From the NCBI GenBank assembly GCA_949752745.1, contig OX457025.1, positions 97,095,804-97,159,803 on the forward strand: a stretch of 64,000 nt of DNA, given 5' to 3'. A model generated the notes under the pieces. It ran no database searches, was not told the origin of the DNA, and was given only the letters and a program-made list of their open reading frames with translations. This document shows, piece after piece, positions 26,008 through 38,600 of the stretch. A program made the position numbers and the translations under genes. Position 1 is the stretch's first letter, and each line of letters opens with the position of its first letter. This DNA is from Protula sp. h YS-2021. Taxonomy: Eukaryota; Annelida; Polychaeta; Sabellida; Serpulidae.

Positions 26008-29000
26008 CACAATTCCACAATATTTTTCACCACTATACATTTGAAAGAAGCATAGCTTAAATACGCATGGAGTAAATCAATAAGAGACGCAAATATACGT
26101 AAATATATGCCTCTACGAATATTGAAGTAGTATGTTTCGCTGGTTTCTTGGTGTTATCTGGTGTTACAATGTGCTTGCTATGAGGTTGTCTAAGATACAT
26201 GAACGCTACGAATAGTAATATACCTGTTGAATAATAGCATTAATAACAGAACTTCTTCATGAACACTATTACAACATTACGCGTAAAACTAAGGCGTACA
26301 ATGCGACAGAGAAAGTATTTATTTGTGATAAAAAGTCAATCTTTACTGTAATACTGGGGTTGGATACCTTTTTTGTTAGGGAAGGGGGTGGGGTAGTGGG
26401 ATTAAGTCGGTTCTTCTGTACAGAAACAAGCTGTGGAAAGCAAATAAAAGATAGAAATGCAGGAGAGATAGCTGCTTTGACGCCTACGTTTTGGAGCTTT
26501 TGCGAGAACTTCCTGCCCCAGTTGTGCTACTTTTCTGCGTTAAGAATAAATTTACAGATGTATGTCGTCCTGGCCTCTCGACCTGTGGAAACTAATTATG
26601 ATATAGAAATTTTTCAGTGAAGTTAACATCGAAAATTTTGTGTAATATGCCACACAAAAAGTTGCTTCATTTTTCAAAAATATACTCCTTTTTATGTCAA
26701 TATTTTTTGTAACATCCCCGCTGTATAGTCATTTATTGCTTTTTCGTTAGCAATTCATCTTTAAGCTGGCACACAGCAAAAGCAAGAGGTTATGTTGTTG
26801 ATATTGCTCCTGAGACCCGCCTTGAAATAAATAATTTCGCAAAATTCTACTAATATTTCGATCATATCGTTCAGATTTGCTTTTCTGCTGTAACATGTTG
26901 CAATGCTCTGCTGTAGATCCACACTTGCAGTTTTCTTACTTGTGAGTAGTGTCTTTTCGCATTTCTTCGAACAGAGAAGTGAACTGAAATTAAGAGAATC
27001 TATTTCCACATGCAACTTGCACCATTCAGTGATCGCACAAGAAGACATAAAGTACACTATTGTGCCTTCCTCGTGAAAAATAAATGAATAGTTCTGTAAG
27101 AGTTTCCCAGGTCTTAACAGAGCAACAGTAGGCTGGTGATGCTGCGGTTGCTAAGAGCTGTTATTTTCTCAAAAACTAGTGTTTTTGCCATCACGAGTGT
27201 TGGCGTAGCAACGCAGCTGGTTGTATGATTTGATCGGCATTGTTTCCGTGTGTTTATATTTTACAAATAAAAAATGTACTGTCTGTAGTTGATTCAGTCT
27301 AAAAACCAAATGGTGGATCACAATATTTTTTATTTTGTTTCGATGAAATCAGTATTATTTAGCAGATTGGTTGGCTGTTAATTTCTTTCTGTGATGAGTG
27401 TCTGGGTTTTTTGTGTTTAAATGTAAAATGTTAAATGTATGTTTTTTTTTCTGGACTCTTCATCGATGATCATAAAATATGTTTTGATATACAGAAACTT
27501 CTGTTATTATAGGATTCAAGTGTTATTGTCTCGTAAATTTATCATTTCGTGGGGCATTTCACCAGTTATTTAATATTTCACGAAACAGCATATTGTTGGT
27601 AGCATTGGGTTTTTTTAGACTTTCCTGCTCATAGTTACTTTAATGAAGTCAATTGATACTCTGTGAGTGAAATATTTTATAGTAGCATTGTTTTAAAGCA
27701 GAGCAAACATATATAAAAAAACCAAGTTGCGCTTCTGAAATACAGATTTGATTTCTTTTCTCATTGAGACTTCTCTCTTTTTGCTGCAGATATGAATACT
27801 AATTAAGTTATGTGTTTAATGGTAATGAAAAATACCATTGTTAATATACATAATACTGTAAATTATAGTATTAAAAATATAATAACAGTAAAATAAATAC
27901 ATTTAATATCTTTTTCGCTGTTATACTGACCACGGTGTTATGTTTTGCAGACGATCTCTTGCGGCACAGGCCCGAGCCAGGGCCAAAGAGGTCATGGCGC
28001 AGACGAAAAGTATGCAGACGTCTATGTCTATTGGCAAGAAGGCATTGCAGGTAAGCGCGGTTGGTATTGGAACGAGTACTGTGCTGGAACCCTTAACATC
28101 TATAGATAAGAATGTTCAGTAGAGCGGAATATTGCAACTGGAGTTGTATTCATATGACTGAAATTCTTATAGTTTATAGGTTGGTTTTCTCCGACGTATT
28201 TACTATTTGTAAACAACCCAAATTTGGATGTAATTTGAGGCACAAGGAGTTTCTTTGAACGACTTAGTTTATTATCAAACGGACTCCTGTCAAAAAGCTT
28301 TCACTCCACTGGGAGGGCTCAATGCGGATTTCACCCCAATCTAAAGAGAAGCTCCTGAGTTGATACACATTTAATAAAAAAAAACTGATACATTAGATTA
28401 ATGCAATTATGTAGTCCTAAACTGAAGTAACATTGCGACATTTCCTTTCATACATGTGTATATGTTTTCGGTTTTGAGTTGGTTTTGCCCAGAGGATGAA
28501 AGACGGAAAAAGATGAAAGACGAAAGAAAAAGTATTTACAAAAGAATCCTTGAATCTTTTGAATACAATTTCAGAATTTATATTGAAAAGTCCTTTCTAC
28601 CGCTAGTTAATGTTACATGTTGGTGACAATTTTAGCAAGGATATTCGTTTACAGATAGAAATCAGCTATGAATTTGAGAGGAGAAATATCGATGTTATTT
28701 TCAAAGAAACATAGATTAGTTTTAAAATGGATTAACAAATATTTTGTTATTTATCTTCCTTATTTGCAGTGTCTCGGGGTACGTCTGAAAGCACTGAACT
28801 TAGAGAAATCTGTACAGTTTTAGTAACAAAACCATTATAATCTTTGGCACGCGTACGCTTTAAGTGGTCGTACGATCCGCGTCGTACGCTTACTTGTAAA
28901 GTTCACACTTAACTTAATTATTTTTGTAAGTTTGTCCTCAATTAATAGCTAACAGGCTTTCAGTAGAATAAAGACAAAAAGATAAACAGATTCTTTTTGC

Positions 29001-29570
29001 ATTGAAAAAGTTATGAGACAAAGTCGAATTACTCATTTCCCTTATACAAACAGTTAAACAAGGAAAATTAATATGAGGAACAAATAAACATCGGTTGCTT
29101 CGGTGTCTCATTTTCTCTCCACCTGCGCTTTAGTAGAGTATACGACACAGCAGAAAGATGCAGCCCGTGGTTTTGTAGTCGCCTTTGCCCGGATTAAATT
29201 TGGCACTTCTTTAACTTTGTAAAACTCTTACTTATTGATAGCAAAATTAAGCTTCGCAGAAGGATCACTATGCTTTGCCCACTTAACATTTGTGTAAAAT
29301 AACAAACCTGCTGTTTCTAGCAATTTATCATGTTGAATCTACTATCGAGAAGCTTGAATCTACTATAGAGAAGCATGTATCCACACAGGGTTCGTACAAA
29401 GTCCTGGAAATGAAACGGAAAAATGTTCTGGAACGTTACTGGCAAAAGAGGAAAAAGTCCTGGAAGAAACTCCCCCGAAAATTGTTTTTCAGGATCCTGT
29501 AGGGTCAGTAAAAGAATAATTTAGTAAAACGCCCTTTTTTTTGCCTATACATAAACCTGTGTAATCGATG

Positions 29571-29629
<59 letters not shown>

Positions 29630-32600
29630 GCATCGATTATATTATTTAATATCTATATATATATATGTGTTAAACAGTCAGTCCTGGAGATTGGTCCATG
29701 CAAGTCGTGGAAATTGGCTGTCTCAACTTTGTACGAACCCTGTCCACATACGATATTATTCTTTCAGTGATGAAAGTAGAACCTGTAAGAATGTAGTACC
29801 GCATGTATACAGTCCAGACTGAAATACAGTCGGACCCTCGTAATATGTATTTCTTGGAAAGGGCATAAATACAAACAGTAGCTCCTTGAAAAGTAGCACA
29901 GCTTTAGCTTGTGCTTTTTGCTGCGTTGATTTGTGGGTTTTACCTGCTTGGTAGCCTTGTTTTTACCGAAATGAGCGGGTCATGCCAGATTCATATGTAT
30001 TCCGACAACGATGCAGCTCACCTTTTAAATTATTCCCTGCTGCACTGAAGGATTACTGCCTTCTGAGTGCTTGGTACGGTTTTAATCGTGACGTGTTTGG
30101 GCTTGTTAAGTATTGCTCTTGGAAATCTAATTTTGTCCTATACAATGAATATAAAAATTGGTTGTATTACCTTTTCTTTTGGAGGTGGGGGCATCAAGTA
30201 GGTGGTTTGGTAAATTTATAATCACATATGTGTCATAAAGCTTGCTGTAAGTCATGCTATAACATTTTAAGAAAAAGCCCTAACATTTCTTGAAAGAATT
30301 ACTTCTGGAATAAGCAGCGTTGTATTCACAGGGTGTCTCCAATAAATAGATTCCCTCATCGGTAATAATACGCGGGGGTCAAGCACTTGAACTGCAAGAT
30401 ATTTTGTCAGTAAAAACCACAAATTGTTGTGAAACTAAGCCAAATGGATCTTTCCTGAGTATGTTTCAACATCCTGCCCTTTAAAACACCCATTTTAATT
30501 AATTTTAACCTTGGTTTTTAAATATATTAAATAAATAATGGATATATTGATAAAGGTTAGTCAAAAGTTTAGTTCCTAAATAATATTGAAAATAATTTAC
30601 AGGGTCGTTTTAGTTTGTTTGAAAGGAACGTAAGTGATTTAGCTGTATTGAACGTGTATTTCGTGCGGTACTGTATTACCTCTATGTGGGTCATGGTTTC
30701 GTTGTTGTGGTTGGCTTGTTGCTGCCTGTAACTAAGTAACGCCTGTAGTGATGTGACGTCTGTTTCCATATTTGTTGCTCAGTAACGCGTTATCAAGTAA
30801 ACTGTTTCAAAGAGACGCTATGTTATCCAGCGACGTTTGGTGCCAAGTGACGTGTGTTATCAAGTAATGTCTTTAACAAACAATCGTGATGTTTGCTTGT
30901 GCTCTGTCCATTGTGCACTATTACAGGTTTTGCGGAGACTTTGACATCTTCTGTAGAAAGTTTGCTTCAACACCTTTTTCTCATTACTGAAGCTATAATA
31001 AACAGTTCACCAACCTGACAATTCTTAACGCTCATTCGTAAACTCTGACGTTAACTTTCTGTGCGAGCTGTCTGTTGTATTGGTGTTTGATGGTTTTAAC
31101 GCGATACGATCATGTCTGAGGCTTTCTTTCATGGGAAGTGTGGTGTCGCGTGCGTTTATACTGTTATCTTTCCCGCTGTTCTGTGCCCCAGCTTGGACAT
31201 CTACTACACTTGCACAATACATAGAGCGAGGCCTTGCTGTAGCGTCGCTGTGCATAGATTCTCTCATGACATAGTCTTGGTACTTGTTTCGTGTGGAGAT
31301 GAGACGAAAAGTATTGATTATTTGAGAATATCTGTTAGCTTGCTAAAGCGTTTGATTGGTTGGAGTAGGGGACAGGGCTAGACAATGACTTGTGTAGCCT
31401 ATAGGCGGAAAGTCAAGGTCGTTGAAGATCCTAGACTGTCGCAGTTCGTGTGTAAATTATAATAATAGTGGAATCTCTACTTTGTTGAAGTACCTATTAA
31501 TAAAACTGAGAATACAGGAAGAGATAGTGGAAGGTTTTGTGCCGCATATTTAGTTGTTTAGATCTGTCCTAATCGCGTAAATTCGGAGGTTTGGTTAGGC
31601 TCCAGGTTTTGATAGATGTTGAATATCTAGCTGTAACCCAGACACAGCTATTTTTTTTTGGATTTTAAGGTGAGAATCCAGTCTTGGAATCTTGTAGTCC
31701 TAAGACTGTGTTTGGACGACCCTTGTGCAACACCTCTTGGACCATTAAAATATTGAACCATTATGTTTTCCCGACTTAAAATGTAGAGCTTCTCTTACAT
31801 ATAAAACATTGTAATATATTGACGTGTATAATATATTTTGCACTTTCTAAAACCGTGAATGGCGTGCTTTAGTTCCGTTTTATGAAATTCTAAGCATTTC
31901 AAGCAGCACATTTTTATATGCCATGTGATTGTACATATTTCTTCTTTCGCTTAATTGGTCGTTTTTAAATACAGGAGTACGACGGAAAAAAGAAAAAGGT
32001 AGACACCACGTTTTGTTGCCTGTACACCTGCGGAGGGATACCACGTGCCTATTGTTTGCATCTAATTCTGTCGTTTATCAGGAATTCATCTTCTGCCTTG
32101 GTGCTTTTTGTGTCAATCAGTTATTACACTACATCCGAAAAAAGTAGTGCGATGATTATTTTTAATAAAAACACTTCGAAAACGTTCCATCCAGAAAATC
32201 AAATCACTTTCCTTGGACGCAATACAGATGAATCCCTGAAAACTGTTTACTCACCTGATATTTCTAACAAGCCTAACTCGCGTGGCACCTCACCCACCCA
32301 TCCCCTCCTCTCTCTCTCTCTTTCTTTGTTTAATTTTAGCGGAAATAATAAAGTTTATATGGAGAAACTAATGTCATGGAGTTCTCTGCACCTGGGGCAC
32401 CTAATGGATTGATCTTTCGAAATAATCTAGTCTTTTGTGGATCTGGCTCGTAATTCGAAGCCATTGCAGACAATATCAGCGCCTTATATCAGGTGACTGT
32501 CTGTACAGTAGAGAGAAATAAACAATAGCATACTGTTTATTTCCTCTTTATTGAAGTAAAAAGAGTTTCAGTAAAAAAATTACTACTTCGGTTACCTTGT

Positions 32601-35600
32601 TTTATTCCATGTCAAAATCGGTTGAATATTTTATGAAATCGTTGGGTGCCCTTTAAGTATGGATGGACTCCATAATCCACAGTGCATAACACGCACAGAT
32701 AGACATTAGAGAAAGCTCCATTTTCAACCGTCATATGATATGCAACAAGTACTTATAAAACATACGACTTTGTTCCTTGTTTGCTAAACAGCGCACTTTT
32801 GGAGCGTTGAGATAGTTCTTGCGTGGCAATAACAATTGCTTCTAATGTCTTTACAAATGTCTCATTGAATAATAAAATGACGTAACCATTAGAACTAGGA
32901 ATGTAGCTAACTAATTGTTATGTGATGCTTGGTTTGTGTCGTCTTGCTAAGTATTTACGTTGCTGTTTGCAAAAGTTATGAAGTTGTCTTGTGGATAAGC
33001 TGTTTGAAACGACTTACATTTTTATTTCTTGGCTTGTTTTTACTCCAGGAAATTAATGCTATCGATAATGATATCAAGAAAAGTAAATACGGACAATCGG
33101 CAAGTATTAGCGACATTTAGTGTTAGATAGTAGCAGTACCCCTCTCGCTGTTTTGCATGGGCACATGGTGACAGCTCTAGAGCAGGCAGTGTGGTCGCGC
33201 AAAGCTAGTCATGGTGTATTCATATAGAGCAGTGACTTGGAGGGGTTTAGACAATATACTTTGTATAAACAAGAGTATTGGTTTTGTAGTTAGAACGCTT
33301 TGTAAACTTTGAACAAAACTTTAAAAAAAATAGCCTCATATTGTAGTTAAAAATACACGCATTTTATGATTTAATTTTTGTTGTTTTACTTAACATTGGG
33401 TTTGTTGTTGTTCGTCTTAGCGACATTTTGATGCACTTGGATAGAGATGGCAGCACTTTTGTAGTCTGTGCTTGGGAGAATTGCGTCATAGCATCGCTAC
33501 ATGTTATGTGCGGCACATATCTTGTTATTTTCTTGTCAAATTATCCGAGATTATCGATTTTTTTTACAGAAGTAAATAATATTTGTTCATTATTATAAAA
33601 ATGCCTTGTAATTCGTTGATATTATTCTTTTTAGAAAATTTTGTTTAATTCTGTAGAAAAACACGTTGCAAGTATTTTTAAGCTGTTTTATATAAGCACC
33701 CTTCCTTTGGGTCAGGGTGTGACCGGTTTACACGTCACGTGATAGGTAAATTTTGAGTAATTTCAATTTTACTGTGTAGTGCGGTTCTGGATTGATAGCT
33801 GCTCCAGAAATATGCCTACTTTTCGTTAGAAGAAAGCAGGATAATTGTAACAGATAAAATACGTCACAAAACAAAGATGGCTGTTCCCAAAGAAGTTAAT
33901 TGTTGGGATTGGCAATCCTGCCAACATATTCGCGAAACCTGTTTAAACTTACACTATATATTTGATTTATGGCGTGGGTATGGCTGATATATACAGTGAT
34001 CAGTAGGTGGATCATGGCGACCCGTTTCCATTCACAGAGGCGGATCAGCCTGGCCACACTGCAGAGCAAGGCCACGCGGCGTCGCGAAGCGGCCAAGAAG
34101 GACGCCATCGAGGAGGCGGCTGCCAAGGCCACCAAGGCCAAAAAGCCGCCACGGCAGGCCAAGGTCAACGGCGTGATGAGTGAGAAGATGAAGGATAAGC
34201 AGAGGCTGCTCGACAAGGAGAAAGAGGCCATAGAGATGGACGAGGTCAAGGCCGAGGTGAGCGCCGGATGACGTCACGTTGCAAGGGGCAGCGTGTTAGG
34301 ACGGGTAGAGGGAGACAGCTGAAAAAAAGAAATGTTAGACAGTGTGAATTGGTTATATTTGAAACTGTAGTAATTAGTCTGCAAAAAAGAGATCTGGTTC
34401 TGTGTGGGGGTAAGTGAGAGTATGTACTGAAGAATATTTCGACAAAAAAAAAAAAAAAGAAGAAAATTTCGTGAATTGGCCGTAAAATACATTTTTGCTA
34501 GAATTTATGTTAAATTATTGGTAAAATGGCAAGGTTTTCAGAAAACACTGTATGGAGTAATGGTACATGCCCCCCCTCTCTCTCTTCTCATAGAAATTTG
34601 TATGCACTCCAGACAGTACGGGACATAAATATGACTTTAGTATTGTTTAAAGTCTGTCTTATTTCGAGAAAATTGGGCTCAAAGTAATTATCTGGATTCG
34701 ATCTAAATTAGGGAAATATCTACTCATTGAATTTTGTAAGTAAAGGTCAAGGTTATATTTATGTCCTTGTGTGCAGGGGGACAATCAGGAGAATGACCAG
34801 AAGGCCATGATAGCGGCCATGAAGGAGGAGGACATGGGCGACGATCTGGATCAGAAGGATGACGGATATATAGAGCTGGTGCTCCGAGTGCTGGCGCGTA
34901 TGTGTGACGGGCAGCACATGGGTTTACAGGTGGGTGTGTAGTGCTCAGTGCTCGCGCGTATGTGTGACGGGCAGCACATGGGTTTACAGGTGGGTGTGTA
35001 GTGCTCAGTGCTTCCATATATGTGTGAGCAACAGAAAATCGGTCTTTCGAGTGCAATAATAACTTAGCAATCGAGAACCCGCATACGAGTGTCTATTCGT
35101 TGTTATAAAACAGCTGACCTCTGAGGAGATTAATCTGTTGTGTATAAACACAGAGCGGATGGATATTTTTAAAAGTAGTCCTGCTCTTTTATGAGTATTA
35201 TTTTCACGGAATCCTCAGGGTCTGCAGAGTAAGCAGGTGTTATACACATCAGACCGAGCCACCGTAGAGGTTGGCTGTTGGATAACAACGACTGTCTATA
35301 TGTGGCTATCCCGAAAGACAAGAACTGAATGAGACAGTTCACATTGAATTTGAATTATTAAAAAAAAAACCACCGTAAAGTCTGATTAAGGAGTTACACG
35401 AATGTGCAAGAAAAAAAAAACCTTCTAAAATGTAGTGAACGCAAGACGACTGTTAAAATGTGGTGTACGCAGGACTACTTGAGGGAGCAGCCAGACAACA
35501 TGAAGTCGTTCAATATCGTGGCGGAAACGGCTCAGTTCCTCAATCTCGTCTACTCCAACATCACGGCTCAGAATATTCAACTCGTTGTTCAACTCTTTGA

Positions 35601-38600
35601 AACGCTGAACGAATTTGCAGTCGTAAGTTATTTGTGTGGTGAAGGGTGTATGTGGTGTATTTTTTCTCCACCCAGAAGTTATCCCAGTGCTTTTGAGGTA
35701 TTAGAAATGGTATCACACCTGCAGATGGATATTATTTCCGTATTGACTTTCACTTTTGATTCCTGACATGTGGCGATTTCGCGCCACTCGGCGGAAAGAT
35801 CGTCTGCTAGACGAGAAGCCTCTGCATATCTGCGTCCTCTGACATTTTACTTATTAAGTTAAACAAATAAAGAAAGACAAATAAGGGAGAAATAAATAAA
35901 ACACAGAGAAGGCCATCGGTTATACTGTAGACCGTAAATTGCAGGGAAATCAACATAACCGCTCTGTGATGCTGAACAGCAAGGTGGTGGACTACATCAA
36001 CTTCATCCTGCGCTCTGGCGAATTCAAGAGCTGTACCCCGGAAGTCGTAAGTCACTCTTCATTGTAACAATTAAAAAAAAAAAGAACAAAAACAGCAAAA
36101 ATAAAAAGCAAGCTCCAATTCGTGGGATAGTAGCTTAGCCTGTGATTACTACTGATCCTTAAGAAGTCACTAAAACTACATAGATTTGAAGAACATATTA
36201 TCAGATCTACAAACCGGAATCAGTTCTAAATAGAAAGTTAGAATGCATTTGAATAGTCTGGACAAGGCAAAGCAGGTGTCACGGCGCAAACACTTTGTTT
36301 ATCCGGTGTCCGCCCACGCAGAGAATTGTGATTCACGTTCTAAGTCCAGTCACTCAAATGTAGCTTTTTGTGACATTCTGTAACATTTTGTTCCTTAAAC
36401 GTTTTTTTTTTTTTTTTTTTTTTAGATTTTGGATTTGAAGCAGTGCATTGGCAACCTGCTGCTGTCCATGATTGAGGAGAGCAGTCCGGAGAGCTTGGCA
36501 GTCGCTAAGGTGAGTCAGCTGGTCGCTAAGGTGAGTCACATAATCACTGCCCATAGATGAGGAGAGCAGTGGGAGAGCTTGGCAGTCGCTAAGGTAAGTC
36601 AGCTGGTCGTTAAGGTAGTCACGCAGGCATAAGGTTAGTCACGTGATCACTGTCTATGATTGAGGAGAGCAGTCCCGAGAGCTTGGCAGTCGTTAAGGTG
36701 AGTTAGCTCGTCGCTAAGGTGAGTCCAAAAGGCATAAGGTGAGTCACGTGATCACTGTCCTGGTTGAGGAGAGCAGTCTGGAGAGCTTGGCAGTCTCTAA
36801 GGTGAGTCAGCTGGTCGTTAAGGTGAGTCACGTGGTCGCTGAGGTATGTCGCGTAGTCGCTAAGGAGAATCAAATTGTCACTAAAATGAGTTGTTTAGTC
36901 GTTAGTGTGAGTCACTCTATAAGACGAGTCATTTAATAGCCTGGGAAGTTGACACAAAGGTGAGTCATTGGTCTCTGAGTAGCCAAAGAGAGCCTTTTAG
37001 GTATATCGCGTCGTTGCCAAGGTGGATAATAAAGTCGCCAAAGCGAGTTGCCAAGTCCGCTAGTTGAGTCATGTGTCGCAATGTGAGTCACTTATGACTC
37101 AGTGAGTCGGCAAGGCAAGTTTTCAAGCTGTTACGTGAAGTCCATAAGCTACCAAGGTGTGTATATAAGTCATCAACTTTAGCGTTTCAAGTCGTCAAAG
37201 TAAGTCCCTTCGATTTTAAGGCAGATCGCTTAGATGAGTTCTGAAAGACTTTTTTATGAGTAGGATCATTGCAACAGTTTGCAACTTAAAGCTATTGTAT
37301 GTAATCTTGATAATCTTTAAATTAGTCAATTGAAGTTAGATTAAATATGTGGCCTTTAAATACAATGACAGATTATTTTGATGTTTAACATTTAAGAGTG
37401 ATAATTGATGCGGAATGTTTTCACAGTGAAAGTGTAAAAAATCGTAGGGCTGAGAAAATATATCAGACAGCATTGAAACGATCATGATTGGTTTGAAACA
37501 AAAATGAGACCGTGATTGGTTGAAGTAAAAATGAGACACTGATTGGTTGAAACAATAATGAGACACTGATTGGTTGAAGCAAAAAATTCGGCACTGATTG
37601 ATTCGGCACTGATTGGTTGAAATAAATATGAGACACTGATTGGTTGAAACAAAAATGAGACACCTGATTGGTTGAAGCAAAAAAATCGGCACTGATTGGT
37701 TGACAGGAGATTAAAGACACGCTGGATAAAGAGGCTGTGTACAAGGTCATGGGCACGTGCTACGAAACACAGCAGGTATGGGTCTGCTAAGTATGCCTTA
37801 TGTAAACACGGGCCTTGTGGCTGCAGAAGTACTGTCAGTGTGTACTTGGCATGCGCTTGCTGACAAGTACCTAGCGTGGGTGCTATCCAAGCTACACCTG
37901 CTTGTTTGAACCTGTTCTTACGGTGATGGAATTTCGCTCATTAAATTATTTACTGAACGAGTAAACTAAAAAGAGAGAAATACTGTTATTGAAATAACGA
38001 ATATGTAGAAGTGTTTTATTGAGGTTACCTTATATTAATGAAAAAAAAATATTAAAAAAAAAACGAAGTAGCACTTGGCAGTTGTAAACAGCGGTTTGTT
38101 CTGTGTTCCGAAAGCAATCACTGAAAAAGCGCAAAGCGAAAAGTGTTGTACCAGAGCCTACTGTGAGTATGCCATGGCAACGGGCGCGCGCGGGTCTCGG
38201 TTGCCATGGCAACTTAATGCTTTGTACATTCTTTGCCTCTATCGTGCTTTTGTGACAGGGATTCTCTGTGACTTTGAATGAAACCGCCCGGAACTTCTTT
38301 TCACCTAAATTTTGGTGTCTAATATGTAATGAACAGATCACACAACAGAGGAAAAAAAACGAAAAAAAAGAAGAAAGGTTTCGTTTGTGTCACTTTTATC
38401 GACCTCTCAAAACTCGGAGCATTCAAAGTCATGGGTCAGCGAGTTTCCACTGTGGGGGTTGGGTTTTCACTCTGATTTTCTGTCAGTACAGTCGATCTCT
38501 GATCCGATTTTCTGTCAGTACAGTCGGCCCCTGATCCGATTTTCTGTCAGTACAGTCGATCTGTGATCCGATTTTCTGTCAGTACAGTCGATCTGTGATC

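Noticed and set aside
26761..27057. Minus-strand 98-codon open frame as a gene or transposon fragment
   Set aside because: No recognisable motif, no splice or promoter signal, AT-rich intron context.
33049..33100. Exon reading EINAIDNDIKKSKYGQS
   Set aside because: It has a good acceptor and an open frame from e24, but every GT donor inside it leaves phase 1 (or reaches a stop), and e25 must be entered in phase 0. Not accepted without RNA support.
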